From contig WSUB01000020.1 of assembly GCA_019633425.1 (NCBI GenBank), forward strand, positions 297,577 to 361,576: 64,000 bases of DNA, written 5' to 3'. Below, piece by piece: positions 33,883 to 44,130 of this stretch. The first letter of the stretch is position 1. The number at the start of each line of letters is the position of its first letter. The DNA comes from Tulasnella sp. 424. Lineage: Eukaryota; Basidiomycota; Agaricomycetes; Cantharellales; Tulasnellaceae. The position numbers and the translations under genes are program-made. A model generated the notes under the pieces. The model had not been told where the DNA came from and searched no databases. It was given only the letters and a program-made list of their open reading frames with translations.

Positions 33883-34915
33883 TCATACGTGCGAGTCCTT
33901 CTCGCTGAGGTGATACTCGTCGTCCTGTGGTCGAGATACACGGCGTGCAAGAAGCCTATCTCGAATCCGACAGACTCCTTTAACGAGTGCGAGAAGGATG
34001 GCGGATGCTGCAGGAATGCCGACAATATATTCGGCGAGCCTTCCAGCACCTCGTGAGAGGTCAAGGAAGCTGTAAGCTAGGGCGCCGGGAGGGGGATCTT
34101 CAGCGCCAGTGTTGAGAGATTGGGTGACGTGAACTTACTATAGAATCCCTGAGTTGCGTGAGTGATGTACGCCACCCCAAGGTAACCGGCGAGCACGAGG
34201 ATGAGAATGAAGATATTGGCCCATCGAGGAACAATTCGGCTTAAAAAGATTTCGAGAAGTGCGAACCCGGAATTGAGAGCGTGGACAGAGATGTTCTTCC
34301 ATGAGTTGAATTCGTTGGAGAAAGCGCCATCAGCGAGCAGCGCCCAAAAGACGATGGTTACGAGGAATGCTGGAGCACGTGAAAAGGCGTCAGAATCTTT
34401 GATGTTTCGTTAAGTGGGTCAGGACTTACGAAATACGAATATTGTGCACGCAAGGAAGACGTGGAGGAGCTGAAGGACGCGTGGCCACTGTTGCAGTGGG
34501 TACTCCCGCCTTCCGTCGGTGTTGCATTTGCAGCCGCTGGCTTTCGCATCCGCCTGCTGAAGGCCAATGTCTGCACGGCAGATGCCCAGAAGTACGCGCA
34601 CATTCCGATATAGCAGAGATTTGTAAAGTAGGAAAAGAACCTGTGTGGACTTTTGATAGGTATCGGAAATGAGAATGCGGCGTCAGGTTAGCCGGAAGTC
34701 TGGCGAATGCAAAGGTCGCCAAGTTCGACGTACGTTTGGAGATTATGCAGCTTGACCCCATTCCAGACCATAATAAATATGAGGGCCACAAAGGTATAGA
34801 TGGCTATGGCTAGCCTGAAGATCCCAAAAGCCAGTGGTGATAGGACATGCGAGGAGACGAAGGTGCAGTCCGGATCGAAGGGAGCAGTGACACCGAAAAA
34901 CTCGTAATAACCCAT
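33883..34915 (-). pseudogene. Six-TM membrane protein, copy 1, frameshifted
   Basis: Exons on minus by comparison with copy 2: 34915-34734, 34640-34430, 34369-34139, 34076-33883. Exon 2 is 211 nt against 212 in copy 2: GAAGGCGGGAG replaces GAAGGACGGGAG near 34508. The missing base shifts the frame before the third TM region, so the spliced message would stop early. All splice sites and the other exons remain open and well conserved (VTIVFWALLADGAF, GYLGVAYITHATQGFY). It is either a recent pseudogene, a sequencing indel, or a gene rescued by altered splicing. Confidence 0.75.
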
Positions 34916-35399
34916 CGCTCTGGTGCTTCGTTCGTTGGTTTCGAATGAAATATCGATGATACAGGAGAGAGAAGAGGGTTCTAGAGGAAGAGGGAAAGAC
35001 AGTAGGGGGTGCCGCAGGAGATTAGTGGGGCATGTTCAAGGTCGGTATTTAAGTGTTTCAAAATCAAGTCAACCTGTGTCCCCGTGGGCGTTTATGTCTC
35101 AATTTTGCGTCCGACTCGAGAGAGACGAGGGCGTAACGTTGAGAATAGTGCGGATCTGGGGGTCTCGAGGAAGGCTCGAGGGAGCGATTGTCAACGCAGG
35201 ATGTCTCGTGCGACAAGGCAGCTCCTTTTTCTTGGCGTCACTGGCGTCAAATTAGGCTCCAATTTCAGTCTAATCCAGATACCTTGGGACGGAGTTAACC
35301 GAACATCTTCAGATTAGCGCTCAGCGCAAGTCTAAAGTTCAAGCCACACACTATGCCAAGGACCGCCTTAAACCAGTCCAAGCACTTTGAGCACCGGTC

Positions 35400-35516
35400 A
35401 TGAAAGACGCGCAACCTGTCACGTAGGCTAAGCCCAGTAAGAGACAGTCCGAGCATCAATCATCGTTAAGTGCTACGGCAGGAAAATTGTCCTCAAACTG
35501 GCTTATCTTGCAGAAA
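35400..35516 (+). pseudogene. REX4 exon 1 copy with premature stop
   Basis: 117 nt, the same length as genuine REX4 exon 1 (38296-38412), keeping KLSSNWLILQK before a GT. Codon 9 is TAG instead of CAG. It is stranded at the end of duplication unit 1, and no other REX4 exon follows. Confidence 0.85.
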
Positions 35517-35570
35517 GTGGGTCCTATAGCAGCCTCTCTAGGGCCCCGGCTGACGCACGATACCAAACGG

Positions 35571-36446
35571 GAAAAGGACTTGGGGGCGTTAGTCTAAGTC
35601 ATCGCCGCGTCTCCGTGGTTGGAAGAGCTCGAGATCGTTGGGTGGTGGCCGGTGGGACCGATCGACGTGGTACCAGTTCGGGGGCGATCTCTCTTTGGAT
35701 CGACTCGGCAAATCGAGGATTCGTAACTTTCCCCGGAAATGGGCGCTCTCGCTCCTAAATACTGCCCGTATCTCACACTCCTGCATCTCAGATGTTTGCT
35801 TGGAAGTTTCCGAGACTGGACTGCGAAGCGGACGGGCCGCTCGATCTTTTCAAAGCGGACCTTCACCACGATGCGTCGCTCACGCTCCAAACTAGGGTAT
35901 TCGACAAAACTGTCGGACTTGCACGCCCCACAAGGTATGCGTCACACACTGAAATCAAGCTCACTTGGTCGCCTCCGGACCAGCCTAGAGAGGGGGCATC
36001 TTCTGGTTGGGAGGTTCGTAGACGAAATCAACAAAGAGGTCCAAGACCTTCGCTTACCCTCAGCTTCTACATCGCTTCCGAATTTCCGAAGGAGTTTTAC
36101 GGTAGTGCTACCGAACCATTCCTCTCCTCGCTGATAGTGGCAGGTCCACTTCTGCCTTCTGTAACGAGAGTCGAACTCAAAGAAAGGATGGTCCCTAGTA
36201 TACGTCTCTTTCTGAAACACCCGAAATTTCCCCAGTTCTTTTCACCTTGGAGTTGAGAGGGTGCACGATGAATTCTTGTTGAACGATTTGGCAAATTGGA
36301 TTCGGGCTCGGTCGTAACTGGCGGAATCGGAGCCAAGTGCTGTGACGTTGAAAACCGTGACTTTACCATGTAAGAAGCTACGCCCAGCAGTTATAAATAA
36401 CCTATCCCTACTCCTTGGAGATTTGGATGATTTCAATCGGTACTAA
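35571..36446 (+). pseudogene. F-box gene C-terminal half, pseudogene
   Basis: Aligns with the F-box gene from about 32668 to its stop, but lacks the F-box and promoter. The similarity moves between reading frames (for example 35638-35895 and 35792-36256), so several indels have occurred. The terminal DFNRY stop matches the DLNWY stop of the intact gene. Confidence 0.9.
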
Positions 36447-36748
36447 AGAGCTGAGTGGTGAGTTTATTGTCGAGCTTTCAAGTGGATGTCGATACTAGTT
36501 CCAAATTCCCCTTGCAGCGCGAAGAACAAAGCGAGAATCTACCCAATTATCACAAGGAAAGTATAGAGAATTTACGTTCTGCGATTCTCATCTGTCAACC
36601 ACAATTCTGTTACAACCATGTAATATTAACAGAAAGGGCATTAGGTAAAATACAATCGGCACGACAACGAAGCCCCGTTAGCAACTGCATATTGGACCAG
36701 TATGGCGATAAACGGGGAATTCGAATCGAGTTCGAAAACATGGTGGAT

Positions 36749-37788
36749 TTATACATTCGAGCCTTTCTCCCTGAGGTGATACTCGTCTTCCTGTGGCCGA
36801 GGAGTACCCTTTGCAAGAAGCTTATCTCGGATCCAGCACACTCCTTTGACGAGCGCGAGAATGATGATGGCGGCTACAGGGATACCGACGATATAACCGG
36901 CGAGCTTCCCAGCACCGTGCGAGGGGTCGAGGAAGCTGTAAGCTGGGTGGAAAAAAAATATAACCCCTCAGCGCCCGTCTTCGGGAAATCGGGTGACGTG
37001 AACTTACTATAGAATCCCTGAGTCGCGTGAGTGATGTACGCAACCCCAATGTAACCCCCGAGTACAAGGATAAGAATAGGTATATTGGCCCATCGAGGAA
37101 CGATTCGGCTCAAGAAGATTTCGAGAAGCGCGAAGACAGAATTAAGAGCGTGGACAGAGATGTTCTTCCATGTGTTATATTCGTTTGAGAAAGCGCCATC
37201 GGCGAGCAGCGCCCAGAAGACGATGGTTACGAGGAACGCTGTAGCACGTGAAAAGGCGTCAGAATCTTCGATGTTTACTGCGGCTTCGTGAAGCGGACCA
37301 GGACTTACGGAAGACGAATATCGTGCACGCGAGGAAGACGTGGAGGAGTTGAAGGAAGCGGGGCCACTGTTGCAATGGGTACTCCCGTCCTTCCGTTGGT
37401 CTTGCTTTCGCAGCCTCTGCCTTGTGCATCCTTGAGCTAAAGCTCAATGTCTGCACCGCAGATGCCCAAAAGTACGAACACATCCCTATATAGCAGAGAT
37501 TCGTAAAGTAGGAGAAAAACCTGTAGATTCGGTATTGTAGATGAGAATGCGGCGTCGGGTTAGCCCGAAAACCCGGCGGGTGCAAAAGTCGCCGAGTTGG
37601 ACGTACGTTTGGTCGTTATGTAGCTTGAGCCCGTTGTAAACCAAGATAAATATGAGAGCCACAAGGGTATAGATGGCTATGGCCAGCCTGAAGCGGCCCA
37701 AGGACCGTGCTGATAGGACATTCGAGGTCACGAAGGTGCAGTCCGGATCGAAAGGAACGGTGACGCCGAAAAACTCGTAAAAGCCCAT
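36749..37788 (-). CDS. Six-TM membrane protein, copy 2 (rolling-stone/FAR-17a-like topology)
   Basis: Exons on minus: 37788-37607, 37520-37309, 37238-37008, 36942-36749; 272 aa with phases 2, 1, 1. Hydrophobic segments: FRLAIAIYTLVALIFILVYN, FSYFTNLCYIGMCSYFWASA, LQLLHVFLACTIFVFPFLVT, HALNSVFALLEIFL, ANIPILILVLGGYIGVAYIT and IVGIPVAAIIILALVKGV. The FSYFTNLCY motif and topology resemble the FAR-17a/AIG1 and rolling-stone group of multi-pass proteins, but I am not certain of the family. The tail is charged (PQEDEYHLREKGS). The gene is divergent from REX4, sharing a promoter region of about 500 nt. This is the intact member of the duplicated pair. Confidence 0.75.
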
Positions 37789-38295
37789 CGCTCTGGTGCT
37801 TCGTTCTTTGGGCAGGAATAAAAGATCGAGAAAGCAAGAGAGAACAGAGGGTTATAGAGGAAGAGGGGAAGACGGAAGGGGGTATCGAAGGAGAACAGTG
37901 GGGTATGCGCGAGGTTTGTTTTTAACTGTTTTAGAATGAGGTGAACCTGTGTCGTGTGGCTGTTCTTCTTCGTCCCCTGGGCGTTTGTGTTCCAGTGTGG
38001 CGTACGACTCGGGGGACGAGGGGTTGACGTTGATGACAGCGCGGATTAGGGGGATGGACCGGGGGGGGGGGAGCTGACGACGGCGACACAAGGTGGATCG
38101 AACGACCAGGGGCTTTTCTTGGCCTCGTTCACCGGCGCCAAATTGGCTTCCAATTTCAGCTCAGGTACCTCGGCGCGGAGTTAAGCGGACACCGTCGGTC
38201 AGTGCAAATCTAAATCTAGTTCTCGTAGATATCTTGAGCCCCAGGCGCCAGTTTGAGGACCAGCTTGAACGAGTGCAAGCACTTTGACCCCATCT

Positions 38296-39938
38296 ATGAA
38301 AGAAGGCCAGTCTGTTACGCAGGCTAAGCCCAGTAAGAAACAGTCCGGTCATCGATCATCGTCAGGGGCTACGGCAGTAAAATTGTCCTCAAACTGGCTT
38401 ACCTTGCAGAAGGTGAGTGCCTCTCCTATAGCAGCCTCTCTGGGGCCCGGGCTGATGCGCCATATCGATATGAGTATCTTAGGAGCTTGGTAATACTCGA
38501 CCTAACAGCACTCATGGTCCCGTGAAACAAAAGAGTGCCCAAAGGTCGCGGGCAAGAAAATCGACGCCAAAAGACACCCTCAACAAAAATGCTCCCCCGG
38601 TAGCTTCCGAGCCCATGATTGCTACCTCAAACTCTGTTATTGCAAACATGCTCAAGTCGCTGAACGGAGGACGACTGAATACCAACGCGTATGGTGCCGC
38701 TGGACCGTCAAACTCGAACCTGGAATTAGCTACTAAGAGTAGCGACGTCAAGCACCTCCGGAAAATGATTCTAGGAAAGCTTAGATATACAGAAGCAGAA
38801 GAAAAGTTCGTTGGCTTTTTCGTTTTGTGTCATTCTTCCTGTTCTCGTCGCTGAACCTCGCTTACAGCATCGGCACTTATATTGCCATTGATTGTGAAAT
38901 GGTCCAGGTCGGCGATGCTCGCGAATTTTCTTTAGCTCGTATTTCAATCGTCAACTTCTTCGGGCACGTCGTTCTCGACGCATACGTGAAACAAACCCGC
39001 CCGGTCACGGAATACCTCACCGCGATCAGCGGAATCCGTTCAAGTGACCTGAAGGGCCCGAATGGTGGGTATCGTGTGGACACATTCGTGCAAGCAAGAC
39101 GTTAATAAGGATAATTATAGCCAGATCATTCGATGAAGTCCAGCAAGTCGTAGGAGAGCTGTTCAAGGGTCGGACGATCGTCGGTCACTCCATCCAACAC
39201 GATCTGGATGTCAGTAATTCTCTCTGTTGCTCCTGCCTAGCTCCTAATCAACCCTCTGTCTCATTTCACAGGTTCTAAAACTCGCCCATCCAGCAACTCA
39301 CATTCGAGACACGCAATTGATGACGGGAAAGCATCCAAAGCTGAAAACCCTTGTCAAGCAGAAGCTTGGCATCGACATTCAAGTTGGCGAGCACGATTCA
39401 GTGAGAAACCCTCCTTGCCTTTTCCCTGACATTTGCTTATCCATGAGACGCCATCTAGGTCACGGACGCTCGAGCCGCTATGGCGCTTTTCCGTCAACAC
39501 AAGGCAGAGACCGAACAGATCAAGCTGAAAGAAGCGGAGGAATGGGGCGGGGTCGGCACTAAAGGGCCGGAAGACCTCACATCACCTCCCAACGCGACTG
39601 CGGCACCTGTTGAAGGTAGTACCCAAGGCCCCAGTCTAGCGTCAAGCAAAACTGCCTCTGAAGTCCCTGCCGTGCCACCATCCAGCGACCGCCGACTATC
39701 AAAGTCTGCTCTACGTGCGCTAAAGAAGGAACGGATCAAAGCTGCCGGAGAAGTCCGAGATGCGAAGCTCACTCGTTCACTCCAAGTCAAAGTCAAAAAC
39801 AGGCCAGACGCGCCCAGAAAACCTGCTAAACATTCCCTAGCCAAGAAAGAAAAACCAAGTCATTCTCAAGGGTCATTCGGTGAAGACGAACAGCGACCGG
39901 CGAGAAGGACGAGTGAGAAATGGTGGTCGACGTTGTGA
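38296..39938 (+). CDS. REX4: RNA exonuclease 4 (DEDDh family)
   Basis: Six exons: 38296-38412, 38483-38805, 38868-39064, 39121-39209, 39272-39400, 39459-39938; 444 aa. A basic N-terminus with the typical SSNWLTLQK is followed by the 3'-5' exonuclease domain. Acidic catalytic residues appear in IAIDCEMVQVG (Exo I), GHSIQHDLDVL (Exo II) and HDSVTDARAAM (Exo III, with the His and Asp of the DEDDh type). HIRDTQLM lies between them. The long Lys/Arg-rich C-terminus fits nucleolar location. In yeast Rex4 acts in pre-rRNA ITS1 processing; the same is inferred. The acceptor of exon 2 is the TTAG at 38479-38482, because the later AG breaks frame. Exon 1 is duplicated at 35.4 kb. Confidence 0.92.
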
Positions 39939-40361
39939 TGTGTTGAGTAATCCAGAATGAATTCGGAATGGACAATGTGTAGTGCCGGGCTCCGTGGGTG
40001 ACATTGGACTTTAACGCCCGTCTGGTTTCGTTCCCTAACCTTTGAGCGCAATGAGGAGGAACAAGGGAATTCGAATTATGAAACAACAGCGATGATATCG
40101 ATGGCGAGATAGTACGGAGTAGTACGGCTACAGAAGTAAAGATAATCGAAACTAGAGGCTACAAGGGTCCGTAGAAGAACGCGTGCGCAGGTAGCAGCGC
40201 CTGAGAATAGTATTACAACGCAGCCGCGTTGAGACATAAAGTAAGGAGCGGTCCGGAGAAAAGATGGCCTCCGTTATCTGAGTGAGGCATTCCAACTCCC
40301 TCGTCGCCAGACAACGTTCGACAGCGGGGACAAAGTCGATCTCCAACTTCTCGACAGAAAG
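39939..40361. other. Tail-to-tail intergenic region
   Basis: Between the 3' ends of REX4 (plus) and the GH71 gene (minus). No gene signal. Confidence 0.5.
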
Positions 40362-42178
40362 TTACTCGGCTACGCAACCGGCGACAAACGAATTGAAGTT
40401 ATACGTCTGCGGAGTGTCCGTAAACGTGTATTCCTCGGGCTTGCACGTTAAGACGGTTTTGCCATCCCTTTCGACGGTAGCAGAGATGAATCCCCCAACC
40501 GTCAAGGGGATAGAAAACCTTCCCGGTCCCGCGGCGGCAACGTCCCAACTCTGGCTATTGCCGTCGGCAGTGGCGAGGGTGATAGTAGCTGGTCCACTCA
40601 GCAGGAAATCCGCCCAGAGACGATCTTGAACGAGTTCCCAATTCAAGGGTTTACCGACACCGTCGTCGGCGGCTTGAGCTGCCTTGGTATGAGGACGTGC
40701 GGAAAGGACGACAGAGTCTTTCTCGATGGTGGGGAATTGACCGGTCTTGAAGGCCGTTGTGTAGTACTTGGTTAAAGGAATGAGAGCGGTATGGTCGAAC
40801 CCGTCGACCCAAGCGTTGGATTTCGGTTGGTCCTTGCCAATCTCGCCAATGTACGAAGACTCGCCGTAGTCTAATTCGAATGTCAATGTTGGACGTCAGC
40901 TTCAAAGCTAAACGAGACGCTGCTGGGGTTCAGCACTGACCATTCCAAGTTATGATCTCAACCATGTCAACTTTATCCCGGTTGGCGATGAGGGTACTCC
41001 AGCGAGAAGTGTAAAGGTGGTCGTCCGAAACGTAGAGCCACTACCGGCCAAGAAGCAAATTTAGTAAAAAGGTATATCTCCAAGTTTTGAGGTCCACTCA
41101 CATTCTTGTTGAATGTATCTGGTCCGTAATGGGTGAAGAAGAATGGGCTGACACCGGCCATATAAGTCTTCGAGCCTGCGCCCTTGACGGCGCCGATGAA
41201 CTGCGTATCGGCATCCATACTTCCAATGGCGTCCTTGACTTGATTCAGGACGGGAGCAGCGAGCGCTCCTACAACACCACCGACGTTCTGGCTCTGAGAC
41301 GTCAAATCCGTAGGCCAGGCACTGTTCCAGGTCAACAGCCCATCGACCGTATTCGACCAATCTCCCGATATGGCCTCGGGCGCTACAAACAAGGCCGGTA
41401 CGAAATGGACTGGAGTGCCAGCTTGTTCTAATGGCTGCTTGAATTCCGCGTTCCATCCATCCTGGGGAGTGGGATGACCGAAGCTCGATTTCTCCCCAGA
41501 AAATGTTGATGCGAACACCTTGCCGTCCACCAAAAGTTGATTCGGGTGTTTGGCGTACTTGTTGATGTATCCCTGTAGAGCGGCGGCGTCGGAAGCAGAG
41601 TTTCCGGGTAGGACTGCCATATCGAAGGAAATGCAGAGTTTGAAATCGGAGTTGAGCTCTTGGGCTGCAGAGTAAGCGTCGTCCAGGCGAGCAGGTTGCC
41701 AGTCGTCCGACCCGAGGTTGAGCGCGAAACCATCGATCCCGCCGTCTTGAGCCATTTGAATGTCTTTCTTCCAGAGGTCTTTGGTATATGACTGTGATGA
41801 AACGGGAGAAGGGCATCAAAATTAGGAAGTCTCGCAAACGCCCACCAAGCGCACGTGCTGAGAACGATCATAGGGAATGGAAAGACTCACAAAGGCGTTG
41901 CCAATCATGAAATGTGCCAGTACGATCTTGTCAGACCCTCCTTGAGGGACTTCGGTAGGATTTCCACCAATGACGACTTTAGGCGCACCGCCATCGTTTG
42001 GGCTAATGATGACTGGCAAGGTGCTATTGTTGCTGAGTCCGTCCAAGACGTCGTTAACATTAACAGTGTCTGCGCGCTGGATTAATCCGGAATGGCGTAA
42101 TTGTTCGGGTATCCGAATAGGAAGCGCCGATGTGAGGGAGATGGCGGTAAAGGTGAGAGCGAAACGAGTGAAGAGCAT
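40362..42178 (-). CDS. Secreted alpha-1,3-glucanase (mutanase), glycoside hydrolase family 71
   Basis: Exons on minus: 42178-41891, 41791-41102, 41040-40941, 40870-40362; 528 aa. A signal peptide (MLFTRFALTFTAISLTSALP) and a short propeptide region end near a basic IQRAD site. The GH71 catalytic module follows, with VLAHFMIGNAFSYTKDLW, GGIDGFALNLGSDDWQ, LCISFDMAVLPG, VSPFFFTHYGPDTFNK and WLYVSDDHLYTSRW. The C-terminal third carries the beta-sandwich-like region common in fungal members. GH71 enzymes cut alpha-1,3-glucan of fungal cell walls and are used in wall remodelling, septum cleavage or mycoparasitism. All intron junctions preserve frame. Confidence 0.93.
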
Positions 42179-43483
42179 TATGTCGAAAGTAATGAGCGTT
42201 GATTGGTTGAAAGGCGACCGGACCGAATACGAGGCAAAAGAGAAACTTTGTGAGCGTCAAGCCACGTCCAGAGTAGGAATAGGGTTATAAAAGGAAGGCG
42301 TGGAGGTGTAGTGAAGGTGAATGGTGGAGAGCTCGACGGCCTGCAAGGAGCGAGAACAAAAGCATGCGGCTTAATCAAATGGCGAGCCAACTTCGAAGCC
42401 ACACCCTACTTACTAAGCCTACGAGTTGGTCAAAACTAAAGTAAGGAAACGAAAGATGGTGATAAGAAATGAGGAAAGAGGGTATAAGTTTGATGGGGGT
42501 TTAAATGTTGACGGACGGGATGCATGGAGTTCAGACTGATTACTTATGGGACTGAAGACTAACCTTTGGTCCCTTTGATGAGAATAGGCGCGGTACCCAA
42601 GTCTTTTTCGTCTTGAGGGTCATGTCTTCTCTGTTGCTGCGTAATCCCATTGTCTTTGGTCGTTGCCGACTGTTGGGCAATGTACAAATTCCCGCGCTTT
42701 GTTTCGATGCGCTCGGACCCTGAGCAAGCCTGGTACCCATTCAACCTTCACTCGCCACACTCCGCGCTGGGGGAAATGGCAAAGGCATGCTTAAAGCCGA
42801 GGATTTATATTATTAGCTTAAAGCTTTTCTCGATCTTATTACGGTCTCATCACATCAGATACGCTGAAGATACCGTATAGGATGTCGACATGGTGTACTA
42901 CGAACAAACAGTTTCCGACGATGTCCAAGCTTAAGGCAGCACTCCGTCGTCCATAGTATTGACATGCATAGCAACCTAAGCCTACCGGACTGATCCGGCT
43001 TTCTTATTATTTGGGTTGAGGCTCGCGTAATCGAATGGGGATATCGGCTCTCCTCTCCACGCGGCGGCCCTCAGCTCAAGACGCATGCTCGCCGCGGACC
43101 CTCCCCACATGAAACCCACCCAAAGTAGACGGCTGTGTCCGAAGAGCTCGGTGTTATCGGCTATAGTGCTTCGATATACGCTTGAATGACTGTCGAAGGG
43201 TCTTTGCGCGACGCAGGCCAAGACCACCGTTTTTCCCTCTAGACCACACTGGGGATGGCTATCGTAATCACAACGCTAAAATGCATTGGTCGACGTCAAA
43301 ATACATAAACAAGAAGAAAGCTACATATATATCAATTCAGTGCGAGAGTTAGGATACCACCGATAACGTGAAGTGCAGCGACAGATCCACGAGCTTGTGC
43401 ACGTTCGCATTGACCAGAAGAGAGCGACCGGTTCTTGAAACAGATGGAGAAATGCCACTGGGAAGAGCAATACATGACATCGC
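42179..43483. other. Intergenic region upstream of GH71
   Basis: Promoter of the GH71 gene and about 1 kb in which no gene can be supported; only short, unrelated open frames. Confidence 0.45.
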
Positions 43484-44130
43484 TTAGTCGTCTTCCTCCT
43501 CCTTCTTTGCCTTCAAATCTTCTGGAAGAAGGTGTACATTGAAATAGACCTTAGGCCCATAAAATCCACGCCGTTCCCAGCCGCCGCCTTCCTTGGTGGT
43601 AAACCCTTCGTGGCCATTGGCGCGAATAAAATCTATGCATGTCAAAGATTACGTTAAGTGAGTCAAGACACTCTGGGGTCAGCACTTCCAGGTTAGTAGG
43701 GCTCGACTTACATTCAGAATGGTCCGGCAGCTTCTCAAAGTACGATCCATTCTCGTTCCTAAGCGCATAAAGGAAATTAGTCACTAAATGGAATTTTAGC
43801 TCCCTACGGATGCACTCTCTTACCAATAACGGTAGCAGTTCGTATTCGGGGCACCACGCCAGTGTAGGGTTTCGTACTGATCTCCCTACGCATTGACCAA
43901 TGGTTTCAGGGTCGTCCGCTCTAACGACGAGAACGCAGACGAAATAAAGCTTTACTTACCTCCTGATTTTTACGGGAACGCCCAATAAAGTAGTCCTTAC
44001 TCGTCTCACCGGGAGATTTGCGACGAAGGTCGAGCGCCTTGGCCTTCCTCCAAAGCACGTTGGGATCGGTTTCGCTTATGAGCCTGAGATTAGGCTCTTC
44101 GACTTCTTCTTTCTTGATCTGCTTTGACAT
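43484..44130 (-). CDS. DGS-motif family, intron-containing member H4
   Basis: Exons on minus: 44130-43960, 43885-43824, 43758-43712, 43632-43484; 142 aa. The phases 0-2-1 and internal exon lengths of 62 and 47 nt are those of the array at 0.5-7 kb. Exon 1 encodes LWRKAKALDLRRKSPGETS. Exon 2 starts GDQYETLHW and ends YRYW, exon 3 reads NENGSYFEKLPDHSE, and exon 4 carries KEGGGWERRGFYG and an acidic-Lys end (KAKKEEEDD). In exon 1 it matches the intronless genes at 57-60 kb (RRKxxGET), so it links the two groups. TATATAA (minus) at 44238-44232 sets the start. No targeting signal; function unknown. Confidence 0.85.

Larger units (their letters stand above)
32668..35557. repeat. 2.9-kb tandem duplication, unit 1
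   Basis: Runs from the middle of the F-box gene through the six-TM gene to a copy of REX4 exon 1 and the start of its intron. Unit 2 is 35571-38460. Confidence 0.85.
35571..38460. repeat. 2.9-kb tandem duplication, unit 2
   Basis: Same order as unit 1: F-box half, six-TM gene, divergent promoter and REX4 exon 1. Here the REX4 part continues into the complete gene. Confidence 0.85.
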
